From positions 124,001 through 188,000 of the forward strand of contig NZ_JAQSDO010000020.1 in the NCBI RefSeq assembly GCF_029945965.1: a stretch of 64,000 nucleotides of DNA, read 5' to 3'. Position numbers and translations under genes: made by a program. The notes beneath the pieces were generated by a model. The model was not told where the DNA came from and did not search any database. It worked only from the letters and a program-made list of their open reading frames with translations. This document shows, in pieces, positions 15,753-24,646 of this stretch; within the stretch, counting starts at the first letter, position 1; each line of letters starts with the position of its first letter. This stretch comes from Thermomonas sp. Its GTDB lineage: Bacteria > Pseudomonadota > Gammaproteobacteria > Xanthomonadales > Xanthomonadaceae.

Positions 15753-16492
15753 CACCTTTAAGACTCTACCAAGCGTTGCAGGGGAATCAGGGGCAGCTAG
15801 TGGGTGTGCCAACCCCTGCTGTGAGGCGTCAAAGATCATCGCTGGTTTGCGGCTTGCTTGGCATCGCAGTTCTTGTAGTCCAAGAGCAAAGCGCGCGACT
15901 TAGACACTCGCTGCGAATTTTCTGAAACAGAGGAAATTAGGAATGAGACATCCAACTGCCAATCAAAGCCAGCGCGCGCGACGCAACAGTTTTGCAGCTA
16001 AGCGCGCGCGGGGCTGGTGATCTGTAGCGTGCACAGCAGGCTTGCCGGCGATGGTCGCCTCAAGCTGTGAGGCCTCTATTAGGCTGCAGATCGAGAGATG
16101 TCGAAATTAAGCACCCGCATCCAGCATGTGACATCTGACAAGAGGCTGTCATCTGAAGCTAGGTGTGAGCTACTGGGTGGGTTATATGCGACTCGAGACA
16201 AGCTGGCGCAGCGGACAACCGAGCGTGCCAAGAAGCGGAAATAAGCCTGATTGCAGCTCAACAAAACTTCACAAAACTTCACATTTCGCAACATTTCTGA
16301 GGTGATCCAATTGACTAGCATCGAGGGTTGTTGGCCTGTTGAGAGCACCTCAATGCATCACTCATAGTCAAAAATGGAAATTAACAATTCCGAACAATTC
16401 TGAACATTTTTGGCGCCTTCGACACCGCTCAGACCCACGAGAAGTGCGCTTCAGCCAGTGCTAGGCTTCGTACAAGGGATCGGGAGTGCCTC
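15753..16492. other. Non-coding, AT-richer stretch with short repeats
   Basis: About 740 bp without a convincing gene. It holds tandem ACAAAACTTC copies (16,261-16,280), ACATTTCGCAACATTT (16,281-16,296) and an AACAATTC series (16,383-16,411). A short minus-strand frame at 16,079-16,348 has no recognisable domain or clear start signal. Together with the array at 15,630-15,752 it could be an origin region. Confidence 0.5.
16281..16296 (+). repeat. ACATTTCGCAACATTT repeat, upstream copy
   Basis: This 16-mer is identical to 17,418-17,433. The two copies flank the lipoprotein gene in the same orientation, each preceded by an A/C-rich run. Confidence 0.6.
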
Positions 16493-17359
16493 ATGTTGCG
16501 GATGGTCTTCGTAGTCATTTGCCTTGCATTGCTTACAGCTTGTAGTGAGCGGGCGGTGACGGCACCCGTTGAGGCTGCTGTTCAACCTGCAGCAACGACA
16601 GAGGCGCCACATCACAAGCCAGAGCATCCATCGATCGATATGCCTATTAACAGAACGCCGGAGCCTGTGAGGCAGACGCTTCTAATTGAGGCGATCAACA
16701 AAGTGGCTCGGGAATACAAGGCGGACTGGATGCTGCAGCCCAATGAAGGCAGCTCATACCTGATTCAACAGATCGAGTCGATCCAGGCTCAGGGCAACCC
16801 TGACCTGACCTCCTACGAGCTTGTGAAGCAGGCATTCCAGAACACCCGGGAGGACTTCCTCAACCGTGCCGAGGTCGCTCGGACCAGTGCAGAGATCCTT
16901 TACCGTGGACAGGTCGAGTCGGCGCGCAATCGTGAAATCAGCCGCACGCTGCGCCAGCAAGAGCTCTCGACTCAAAGACAGCAGGCTGCGCAACAAGCGC
17001 TGTACCAAGCAGAATTGCAGGCGCAAGCACAGGCTGAGACGAGTTATGCCAATGCGGCCAGCGCGAGGCAATACGCGCAGCAGCAATATCAGAGCCAGGT
17101 ACAGCAGCCGAGTGCAGCTAACCCCAGCCGATTCGATCCTGACAACGTCGGTTGGGATCCTCGGAAGGGTTACACCTCATTGCGATCTGGATCCAGAAAG
17201 AGATCCAGTAACGATGCAACCGTTCGGACACAGACGGGCCCGCAACGCTTCCAGGATCAATACGGGAACTGGTACGAACAACCACCCGGGTCAGGCTTCG
17301 CCCGGGATGAAAAGACAGGAAAGCAGTGCTTCATCAATGGGGCGTTCGTTCAATGCTAG
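16493..17359 (+). CDS. Putative lipoprotein with coiled-coil, island cargo
   Basis: 288 residues. A signal peptide with lipobox LLTAC (Cys17) predicts an outer- or inner-membrane lipoprotein. A helical, Gln/Ala-rich stretch (about 125-205) is likely coiled-coil. The C-terminal part contains FQDQYGNWYEQPPGSGFARD and ends in a Cys pair region (KQCFINGAFVQC). GGGAG lies 7 nt before the ATG. No family recognised. Direct repeats flank the gene, so it may be a separate cargo unit. Confidence 0.65.
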   Translation: MLRMVFVVICLALLTACSERAVTAPVEAAVQPAATTEAPHHKPEHPSIDMPINRTPEPVRQTLLIEAINKVAREYKADWMLQPNEGSSYLIQQIESIQAQGNPDLTSYELVKQAFQNTREDFLNRAEVARTSAEILYRGQVESARNREISRTLRQQELSTQRQQAAQQALYQAELQAQAQAETSYANAASARQYAQQQYQSQVQQPSAANPSRFDPDNVGWDPRKGYTSLRSGSRKRSSNDATVRTQTGPQRFQDQYGNWYEQPPGSGFARDEKTGKQCFINGAFVQC

Positions 17360-17417
17360 AAGGTGCGAGACCCGTCACCCAAAGCCCATGAAAGCTGGGA
17401 AAAACTAACAAAACACA

Positions 17418-17433
17418 ACATTTCGCAACATTT
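17418..17433 (+). repeat. ACATTTCGCAACATTT repeat, downstream copy
   Basis: Exact copy of 16,281-16,296, followed by TTGG as in the related sequence near 16,410. Confidence 0.6.
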
Positions 17434-17540
17434 TTGGCTGCCCAAAGCCTAACAGTCAGGGTGAGCGGCTAGCGCGATGGGATGGATCCGGTACAACGAA
17501 ACCGTTGGCCTCAGAGATACAATGGGCTCAAGGAGAAGCG

Positions 17541-17739
17541 CATGACATCCTCGATTCCGAGTACCAAGCCGGCAGAGTCAGCGACGCCGAATACAAGGCT
17601 GTCCGTGGCCGAGTGGACGAAGCTGCACCCGCAGACATACCCGGAAATGCCGCCCGAGATGGACTGGCGGGAGAAAGCAAGACTGGACATGGAGTGGGTG
17701 TTGAGCCATCCCGCACTGGACCGCCGGCCTATCTGGTAA
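17541..17739 (+). CDS. Small hypothetical protein
   Basis: 65 residues (MTSSIPSTKPAESATPNT ... WVLSHPALDRRPIW) with AAGGAG about 8 nt before the ATG. The Trp/Pro-rich body (WTKLHPQTYPEMPPEMDW) looks protein-like but is not recognised. An overlapping frame (17,505-17,840) also has a helix-like stretch, so the choice of frame is uncertain. Confidence 0.4.
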
Positions 17740-17822
17740 GTCCCGAAACCCCGCCCACCGGCGAGGTTTGCTGTTCGGTATGGCTGCAAAGGGTGCCTTT
17801 AGCGAGCTCCTGCAATGTGCTG

Positions 17823-19127
17823 CTACTGGACCCGCAATAACTCACTCCACCTTGTCGTGTAAGCCGGCGACAGCGCTTTCAACCTAGGGCGCCACTGCGC
17901 GTCTTTGCCGCCCCTTCGTGGTTCACCTGGCCGCGCGCCGCCCACCCGCCAGCCTGTGGTGCCAACCCCCACGGTGCCGCGCCCGTACTTGGCGTTGATC
18001 TTGTCCATGACGTCCATGCCACGCTCCCGCCGAGAGTCCGGGGCGAAGAACATATCGGCATGACGTTGCTCGCTGCGGACCAAGTCCGTCAGGCCGATGC
18101 CACCACGCTTGAATCGCTGGTCGGGACGCATCATCGACTTGGCCAAGAACCGCACTGCCTGCAGCACTTCGCCGGTGTCCCGCGTCGGGAAAGGCAAGGG
18201 CACCGCGCGCGATACATGGAAGCCGTCACCCTTGTGCGGATTGCCATCGAGCCACACCCAAAGAGCGCCAGCGGCTAGGTCCCTTCCGCGCATCTTTTCG
18301 CAGGCCACGGTTGCGAAGGTGACGAGCGCGTCGAGAGGATCGGCGACATCACGGCCAAACATGCGTGAGACGACGATCTGTTTGCGGTCAGGCTCTTCCA
18401 GCTCCAAGTCGCCACATGGGATGCCACGCAACTCCTGCTGAGTGCGTGCCAGAACCACGCCATAGCGGGCACGAACGCTATCGGTGGGCAGAGACGCAAG
18501 GTCGGCCGCGGTCTGGACGCCTTCCTGGGCCAGGCGCTCCGTGTAGCGTCTTCCGACGCCCCAGACATCCTCGACTGGCAACTGATGGATGTTCTCTGGC
18601 GTCGCGTGGAATACGGCGAGGCGTCCAGCTTTGGCCGCGCGCTTGGATTGAGTCTTCGCCAACTTGTTGCCGGCCTTGGCCAGCGTGCGAGTCGCGCCAA
18701 GTCCCACGCAGCAGGGAATGCCGACCCACTGCAATATCCGCTCGCGCGCTTCCAGACAGATGGCTACGGGATCCTTCATTCCCTCGACATCGACGAAGTT
18801 CTCATCAATCGAGTAGACCTCCACCCTGGGGAACAGGTCCCGCAAAATACTGACGATCCTCGCCGACAAGTCGCCGTAGAGGGCGAAGTTGGCTGAGCGT
18901 ACTTGGACCTGTTTGCGGATGGCGTCGGGCACTTGGAAAATTGGAGTGCCAATCTTCAATCCGAGAGCTTTGGCTTCGGGTGATAGAGCAATGCAGCAGC
19001 CGTCGCCGTTTCCCAGCACGACGGTGGGCTTACCGTGCAGTCTGGGATCGAACATGCGCTCACAGGACACGTAGAACGTGTTGCCGTCGATCAAACCGAA
19101 ACGAGGCGGCTCCTGCACGATGCTCAT
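17823..19127 (-). CDS. umuC: Y-family DNA polymerase V subunit UmuC
   Basis: 434 residues. The palm motifs [19 protein letters not shown] (metal-binding Asp, about 10-28) and [10 protein letters not shown] (second catalytic acidic pair), helix-hairpin-helix [15 protein letters not shown] and the little-finger domain are all present. The C-terminal extension ([18 protein letters not shown], with a DUF4113-like end) is typical of UmuC. It performs error-prone bypass of damaged DNA with UmuD'. Its start overlaps the umuD stop by 4 nt. Confidence 0.95.
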   Translation of the reverse strand: MSIVQEPPRFGLIDGNTFYVSCERMFDPRLHGKPTVVLGNGDGCCIALSPEAKALGLKIGTPIFQVPDAIRKQVQVRSANFALYGDLSARIVSILRDLFPRVEVYSIDENFVDVEGMKDPVAICLEARERILQWVGIPCCVGLGATRTLAKAGNKLAKTQSKRAAKAGRLAVFHATPENIHQLPVEDVWGVGRRYTERLAQEGVQTAADLASLPTDSVRARYGVVLARTQQELRGIPCGDLELEEPDRKQIVVSRMFGRDVADPLDALVTFATVACEKMRGRDLAAGALWVWLDGNPHKGDGFHVSRAVPLPFPTRDTGEVLQAVRFLAKSMMRPDQRFKRGGIGLTDLVRSEQRHADMFFAPDSRRERGMDVMDKINAKYGRGTVGVGTTGWRVGGARPGEPRRGGKDAQWRPRLKALSPAYTTRWSELLRVQ

Positions 19128-19594
19128 AGGTGGAAGTGAACGTTGCTCCGGACCACTCCCCAGACATCCAGCTCGATGTCCTCGGGAACAATGATCGGTG
19201 GGAACCCGGCACTGGATGCCAGCACGATGCGGTTGCCCCGCACGTACAGCTTCTTGCACACGAACCCGCCCTCCCACAACACCACGACGGTATGGCCAGG
19301 GCGTGGATTGATCGAGCGATCGACGATCAGCAGGTCGCCGTCCTGGATGCCATAGTCGACCATTGAACCGCCACAGTCGGCCTGCACTAGGAAGGTGGCC
19401 GCCGGGTTTTTGATGAGTTTCTCGTTGAGGTCGAGCCGATCGTCTTCGCGAAAGAAGTCCTCCGCGGGCGATGGGAAGCCGCACGCGGCCTGCATGGCCA
19501 GCACGGGCAACGAGCGTTGAGTGAACGTCGACACCGGTCCCAACAGGGTTGGTGGGGGAGGTAGTGGGCGGCTGGAAACGGGGATGACATGCAT
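19124..19594 (-). CDS. umuD: UmuD-type S24 autopeptidase, SOS polymerase subunit
   Basis: 156 residues. The Cys38-Gly39 cleavage site ([12 protein letters not shown]), catalytic Ser77 ([10 protein letters not shown]) and Lys114 (FVCKKL) have the same Ser-Lys spacing as E. coli UmuD. RecA-stimulated self-cleavage should give UmuD', the partner of UmuC. The N-terminal region before the cleavage site is Pro-rich and somewhat longer than in E. coli. AGGA precedes the ATG by about 8 nt. The pair is transcribed leftward, away from the methyltransferase gene. Confidence 0.93.
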   Translation of the reverse strand: MHVIPVSSRPLPPPPTLLGPVSTFTQRSLPVLAMQAACGFPSPAEDFFREDDRLDLNEKLIKNPAATFLVQADCGGSMVDYGIQDGDLLIVDRSINPRPGHTVVVLWEGGFVCKKLYVRGNRIVLASSAGFPPIIVPEDIELDVWGVVRSNVHFHL

Positions 19595-19675
19595 GACGAG
19601 CGATCCTGATAGGCGCGCGACTCACACACTGAGACACGGGGTGAAGAGGCTACGCTTGGCTCAGTCGCCTCGCTA

Positions 19676-19691
19676 TTAGTAATTCCCTGAA
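19676..19691 (-). promoter_or_regulatory. Candidate degenerate LexA box upstream of umuDC
   Basis: Read on the minus strand, TTCAGGGAATTACTAA keeps the TACTAA half of the xanthomonad-type LexA site (about TTAG-N6-TACTAA) but only TT of the other half. It lies about 80 bp before umuD. The overlapping CCCTGAACAGGG (19,685-19,696) is an alternative symmetric site. Low certainty. Confidence 0.3.
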
Positions 19692-19814
19692 CAGGGACGC
19701 AGGCAAGGTTCCACGCGCCGATGGCTTTTTGTTCCACAGCAGGCCCGTGTGACAATCGGATGCCAACTTGACTGATCCATTCGGGTCGCGACATGAGCCG
19801 GAAGCCGCCCTTGC

Positions 19815-22556
19815 ATGAATGCTGTAGAGATTGAACAGGCACTGTCCGACCTAGCCGAACTGGAGTTCGCTGGAGCGGAGTTCCCATTCCAGTTCCTCGC
19901 CGCCTTCGGCAACAAAGCCACGACCATCGCGCGGCTACGCAAGGGCGACAGCAACACCTCCGACCTGCCGGGTGGCGTGCTGCAGCGCAACCACATCCAC
20001 ATCGTTGTGGCCGAACCCGGCAAGGTCAGCCAAACGCTCACCGCCCTGAAGGCAAGTCCGAAGACCGCCCAGGCCAAAGCCAAGTTCATCCTGGCCACGG
20101 ATGGGACGACGCTGGAAGCGGAAGAACTGGCCACGGGCGATGCCATCGCGTGCGACTACCCGCAGTTCCCCGACCACTTCGGCTTTTTCCTGCCGCTGGC
20201 CGGCATCTCCACTATCAAGGAGATCAAGGACAACCCCATCGATGTCCGGGCCACTGGTCGCCTGAACAAGTTGTACATCGAGTTGCTGCGTGAGAACCCG
20301 GTGTGGTCCAAGGTCGAACGCCGTCCGGACATGAACCACTTCATGGCCCGCCTGGTGTTCTGCTTCTTCGCCGAGGACACCGACATCTTCCCTGGCACCA
20401 GCCTGTTCACCACCACCGTGGACCAGATGAGCGAGCGAGACGGCTCCAACGTCCACGAGGTGTTGGGAACCATCTTCCGCGCCATGAACACCAAGGCGGA
20501 AGATCGGGCAGCAGCCGGGATTCCACGCTGGGCGACCGAGTTCCCCTACGTCAACGGCGGACTGTTCTCCGGCAGCACCTCAGTGCCGAAGTTCATCCGC
20601 ACAGCCAGGTCCTACCTGTACCAGGCAGGACAGCTCAACTGGAGGGAAATCAATCCCGACATCTTCGGGTCGATGATCCAGGCAGTGGCTGACGATGAAG
20701 AGCGCGGCGAGTTGGGCATGCACTACACCAGCGTGCCGAATATCTTGAAGGTGCTGAACCCGTTGTTCCTGGATGACCTGCGTGTGCAATTGGAAGCAGC
20801 GGGCGACAACAAGATTAAACTGTTGAACCTGCGCAAGCGGATGGCACACATCCGCGTGTTTGATCCGGCGTGCGGCTCAGGCAACTTCCTCGTCATCGCC
20901 TACAAGCAGATGCGGGAGATCGAATCCCAGATCAATCGCCTTCGATGCGAGGCCAACCTTGCATCCGAAATTCCGATCAACAACTTTCGGGGGATCGAGC
21001 TGCGCGATTTCCCCGCAGAAATTGCGCGCTTGGCGTTGATAATTGCGGAGTTCCAGTGCGATGTGCTGTATCGCGGCCAGCGAGAAGCCCTCAACGACGT
21101 ATTGCCGCTGGACAGCGAGAACTGGATCACGTGTGGTAACGCCCTGCGTCTGGACTGGTTGGCGATATGTCCGCCAACAGGAACGGGTGTGAAGCTAGTA
21201 GGCGATGACTTGTTCAACACGCCACTGGACCAGTCTGAAATCGACTTCGAGAACGAGGGTGGAGAAACCTATATCTGTGGAAATCCGCCATATCTAGGAG
21301 CAAAGAAGAAAAGCAAACAACAATCAGATGACATGTCGGCTGTTGGTCTTGGCGATTGTCAGCTACTCGATTATGTGGCCGCATTTATTGTCAAAGGGCT
21401 TGACGTAATACATGCGACGAACACATCAATGGCATTTGTATCGACCAGTTCCATAAGTCAAGGCGAGCAGGTTTCACTACTGTGGCCTCGGATCTTTGCT
21501 AAGGCGGCAATATCCTTCGCTTATCGACCATTCAAGTGGTCAAACTCTGCCTCAAAAAATGCAGGTGTTTTCTGCACAATAATTGGCTTAGTTACAAACG
21601 AAAGCAAGAGCAAAAGACTATTTGATGGAGAAGTGGTAACGCAGTGCGAGAGTATTTCTCCCTATCTTATTCCAGGGCCAAAAATTTACTGCGAACCAAG
21701 TGATGCCCCGATTTCGCCTCTTTCGCAGATGAAGATGGGCAGCAATAGTGTGGACGGGAAGAGACTGGTTCTTGAATCTCAAACGGCAGAAGACATTGTC
21801 TCAAAGTACCCTAAGGCGTCCCAGTTCATTCGGATGTATGGAGGAACGAAAGAGTTGGTCTCTGGAGTGCCACGGCGCTGCCTCTGGATCAGTAATGAAG
21901 ACGTTGATTTGGCCAAAAGTATTCCGCCAATTAGAAAGGCCATCGATGACTGCCATGCCTATCGACTTGGCGCGGGGCGGGACGCACGCAAGGCAGCGAC
22001 TCGCCCGCATGCTTTTTGCTACTCGACTTATGAAGAGCGAGACTTCATCCAAGTTGGAAACACCATTGGCAGTGCTCTTGCATACGTTCCGGCGGATATC
22101 AAGCGCTATGGATACGTATCAAATCACAATGCATTTGTTGTGTACGGTGCGCCGCTACTCGAGTTCGCGATAGTCGTTTCATCCACACACAAAATTTGGG
22201 CTGAAACGATCGCTGGTCGGCTTGGTGATGGCATTCGGTACGGGAATACCGTCGTATACAACACATTTCCCATTCCACCATTGACCGACCAGAACAAGGC
22301 CGACTTGACTGCTTGCGCCCAGGAAATCCTACTCGCCAGAGAAACCCATTTTCCGGCCACCATTGCCGATCTCTACGATCCAGAAACCATGCCGTCCGAT
22401 CTACGGCGAGCGCACGAGAAGAACGATGAAGTGCTGGAACGCATCTACATCGGCCGTAAGTTCAAGAACGACACCGAGCGGCTAGAAAAGCTGTTCGATC
22501 TCTACACCAAGATGACGGCGGGCCAAGCCAAGCCGAAAAAGGGGAAGGCGAAATGA
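19815..22556 (+). CDS. Large class I DNA methyltransferase (MmeI-like organisation)
   Basis: 913 residues. A long N-terminal helical region (about 1-330) precedes the SAM-binding motif FDPACGSGNF (about 349-358) and catalytic motif IV GNPPYLG (about 489-495), which indicates N6-adenine or N4-cytosine methylation. A target-recognition segment (about 500-820) and a C-terminal helical domain follow. The order resembles MmeI-type (type IIL) enzymes. I cannot see a clear N-terminal PD-(D/E)XK nuclease, so cleavage may come from partners. DNA at 21,260-22,280 is much AT-richer than the rest of the gene. Stop and next start overlap (ATGA, 22,553-22,556). Confidence 0.85.
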   Translation: MNAVEIEQALSDLAELEFAGAEFPFQFLAAFGNKATTIARLRKGDSNTSDLPGGVLQRNHIHIVVAEPGKVSQTLTALKASPKTAQAKAKFILATDGTTLEAEELATGDAIACDYPQFPDHFGFFLPLAGISTIKEIKDNPIDVRATGRLNKLYIELLRENPVWSKVERRPDMNHFMARLVFCFFAEDTDIFPGTSLFTTTVDQMSERDGSNVHEVLGTIFRAMNTKAEDRAAAGIPRWATEFPYVNGGLFSGSTSVPKFIRTARSYLYQAGQLNWREINPDIFGSMIQAVADDEERGELGMHYTSVPNILKVLNPLFLDDLRVQLEAAGDNKIKLLNLRKRMAHIRVFDPACGSGNFLVIAYKQMREIESQINRLRCEANLASEIPINNFRGIELRDFPAEIARLALIIAEFQCDVLYRGQREALNDVLPLDSENWITCGNALRLDWLAICPPTGTGVKLVGDDLFNTPLDQSEIDFENEGGETYICGNPPYLGAKKKSKQQSDDMSAVGLGDCQLLDYVAAFIVKGLDVIHATNTSMAFVSTSSISQGEQVSLLWPRIFAKAAISFAYRPFKWSNSASKNAGVFCTIIGLVTNESKSKRLFDGEVVTQCESISPYLIPGPKIYCEPSDAPISPLSQMKMGSNSVDGKRLVLESQTAEDIVSKYPKASQFIRMYGGTKELVSGVPRRCLWISNEDVDLAKSIPPIRKAIDDCHAYRLGAGRDARKAATRPHAFCYSTYEERDFIQVGNTIGSALAYVPADIKRYGYVSNHNAFVVYGAPLLEFAIVVSSTHKIWAETIAGRLGDGIRYGNTVVYNTFPIPPLTDQNKADLTACAQEILLARETHFPATIADLYDPETMPSDLRRAHEKNDEVLERIYIGRKFKNDTERLEKLFDLYTKMTAGQAKPKKGKAK

Positions 22557-24646
22557 CATCGGATGGCAAGCCGACCGACACGAAGGTAGTTCCATCGGTC
22601 TCTATTGCGACGGCGCGCACAGGCGCCTCGAGCAAGGTCAATGCCCTGGGCATGCGACCCATGCAAGAGCGCGCCTATGCCAAGCGGGGCGAGCAATACC
22701 TGCTAATCAAGTCGCCGCCCGCCTCTGGCAAGTCGCGCGCCTTGATGTTCATTGCGCTGGACAAGCTGCAGAACCAAGGCTTGAAGCAAGCCATTATCGT
22801 GGTGCCTGAGAAATCAATCGGGAGCAGCTTCGCCGACGAAGAATTGACCAAGCACGGATTCTGGGCGGACTGGAAGGTTCAGCCGCAATGGAACCTGTGC
22901 AATGCACCGGGCGATGATGAGGTCAAAGTCGACAAGAGCAAAGTGCGGGCCGTTGGTCGCTTCCTGGAAGGTGAAGACAAGGTCTTGGTCTGCACGCACG
23001 CCACGTTCCGCTTCGCAGTCGAGGAATACGGCATCGCAGCATTCAATGATCGCTTGATTGCAGTCGATGAGTTCCACCATGTCAGCAGCAATCCGGACAA
23101 CGTGCTGGGCAGCCAGCTCACGCAACTGATCGCTGCCGGCAAGACCCACCTTGTGGCCATGACCGGCTCCTACTTTCGTGGCGATGCTGCCGCTGTTCTG
23201 GCGCCACACGACGAAAACCGCTTTGAGACGGTGACGTACACCTACTACGAGCAGTTGAACGGCTACACCTACCTGAAATCGCTGGAAATTGGCTACTTCT
23301 TCTACACAGGCCGCTATCTGGATGCGATCACCAAGGTCCTGGACCCGGCACTAAAAACCATCGTCCACATCCCGAACGTCAACTCGCGTGAGAGCCTGCA
23401 GGACAAGTACAAGGAAGTCGAAGAGGTCATGGAGGCACTGGGCACCTGGAAAGGTGTCGATGCCGCCACAGGTTTCCACCTGATTGAGCGTGCCGATGGC
23501 TCCCTCCTGAAGGTGGCTGATCTGGTGGACGACAGCGACGCGACCAAACGCGCCAAAGTGCTGAACTCCCTCAAAGATCCGGCGCAGAAACACAACCGCG
23601 ACCACGTGGACATCATCATCGCGCTCGGTATGGCCAAAGAAGGGTTCGATTGGATCTGGTGCGAACACGCACTGACCATCGGCTACCGCAGCAGCCTGAC
23701 CGAAATCGTACAGATCATTGGCCGGGCCACCCGCGATGCACCGGGCAAAGAGCGTTCGAGGTTTACGAATCTGATAGCGGAGCCGGCTGCAGGAGAAGCG
23801 GAAGTCGTGGCCGCCGTAAACGACACGTTGAAGGCGATTGCTGCAAGCCTGTTGATGGAACAAGTATTGGCGCCGCGCTTCGAGTTCACACCAAAGAACC
23901 AAGGCAAGTTGGACGGGTTTGAGTACGAGGGCGGCTACAACGAAGGCGGCACCAATCTCGGTGTCAACGCGGCAACCGGACAGGTCCATGTCGAGATTGG
24001 CGGGTTGGCCATGCCGGATACGCAGGAAGCCAAGCGGATCTGCAAGGAAGACCTCAACGAGGTCATCACCGCATTCGTCCAGGACAAGACCGCGCTGGAG
24101 CAAGGCCTGTTCAACGATCACACCCTGCCGGAGGAGCTGACCCAGGTCCAGATGGGCAAGATCGTGCGAGATCGCTATCCGGAGTTGAGCGAATCCGACC
24201 AAGAAGCTATCCGCCAACACGCCGTCGCTGCCCTCAACATCACCCAGCAGGCCAAGCAGGCCTTGGCGGTCGCTGAGGAAAAAGGCGAGTACAGCAATAC
24301 TTCACTCATCGACGGCGTGCGCAAATTCATCAATGTCCGCGATCTGGACATCGACCTGATCGACCGGATTAATCCGTTCGATGCGGCCTACTCGGTTCTG
24401 GCAAAAGCGATGGACGAGAAGGTGTTGCGCCAAGTGCAGGCCAGTATTTCGGCCAAGCGGGTGAATATTTCGAAAGAAGATGCGCGTGAACTTGCGAAGC
24501 GCGCACTTGAGTTCAAGACGGAAAAGGGCCGCTTGCCAGATATCAACTCGGCGGATGCTTGGGAGAAGCGAATGGCTGAAGGCGTGGCAGCATTGGCCAA
24601 GTACCGTGCCGACGAAAAGGCCAAAGAGGCCAGCGTCAATGGCTGA
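22553..24646 (+). CDS. SF2 DEAD/DEAH-type helicase of the methyltransferase operon
   Basis: 697 residues. Walker A SPPASGKSRA (Lys60), Walker B AVDEFHH (Asp172-Glu173), motif III-like MTGSYF and motif VI QIIGRATRDAPGK (about 387-399) define an ATP-dependent SF2 translocase related to restriction-type helicases. The C-terminal 300 residues are helical and not recognised. It overlaps both neighbours (4 nt upstream, 8 nt downstream), so its product is made in step with the methyltransferase and GIY-YIG protein. It could supply DNA translocation for a restriction-like complex. Confidence 0.88.
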   Translation: MTSDGKPTDTKVVPSVSIATARTGASSKVNALGMRPMQERAYAKRGEQYLLIKSPPASGKSRALMFIALDKLQNQGLKQAIIVVPEKSIGSSFADEELTKHGFWADWKVQPQWNLCNAPGDDEVKVDKSKVRAVGRFLEGEDKVLVCTHATFRFAVEEYGIAAFNDRLIAVDEFHHVSSNPDNVLGSQLTQLIAAGKTHLVAMTGSYFRGDAAAVLAPHDENRFETVTYTYYEQLNGYTYLKSLEIGYFFYTGRYLDAITKVLDPALKTIVHIPNVNSRESLQDKYKEVEEVMEALGTWKGVDAATGFHLIERADGSLLKVADLVDDSDATKRAKVLNSLKDPAQKHNRDHVDIIIALGMAKEGFDWIWCEHALTIGYRSSLTEIVQIIGRATRDAPGKERSRFTNLIAEPAAGEAEVVAAVNDTLKAIAASLLMEQVLAPRFEFTPKNQGKLDGFEYEGGYNEGGTNLGVNAATGQVHVEIGGLAMPDTQEAKRICKEDLNEVITAFVQDKTALEQGLFNDHTLPEELTQVQMGKIVRDRYPELSESDQEAIRQHAVAALNITQQAKQALAVAEEKGEYSNTSLIDGVRKFINVRDLDIDLIDRINPFDAAYSVLAKAMDEKVLRQVQASISAKRVNISKEDARELAKRALEFKTEKGRLPDINSADAWEKRMAEGVAALAKYRADEKAKEASVNG

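Noticed and set aside
16079-16348. Minus-strand frame of 89 residues
   Set aside because: No ribosome site, no domain, and it lies in a repeat-rich non-coding region.
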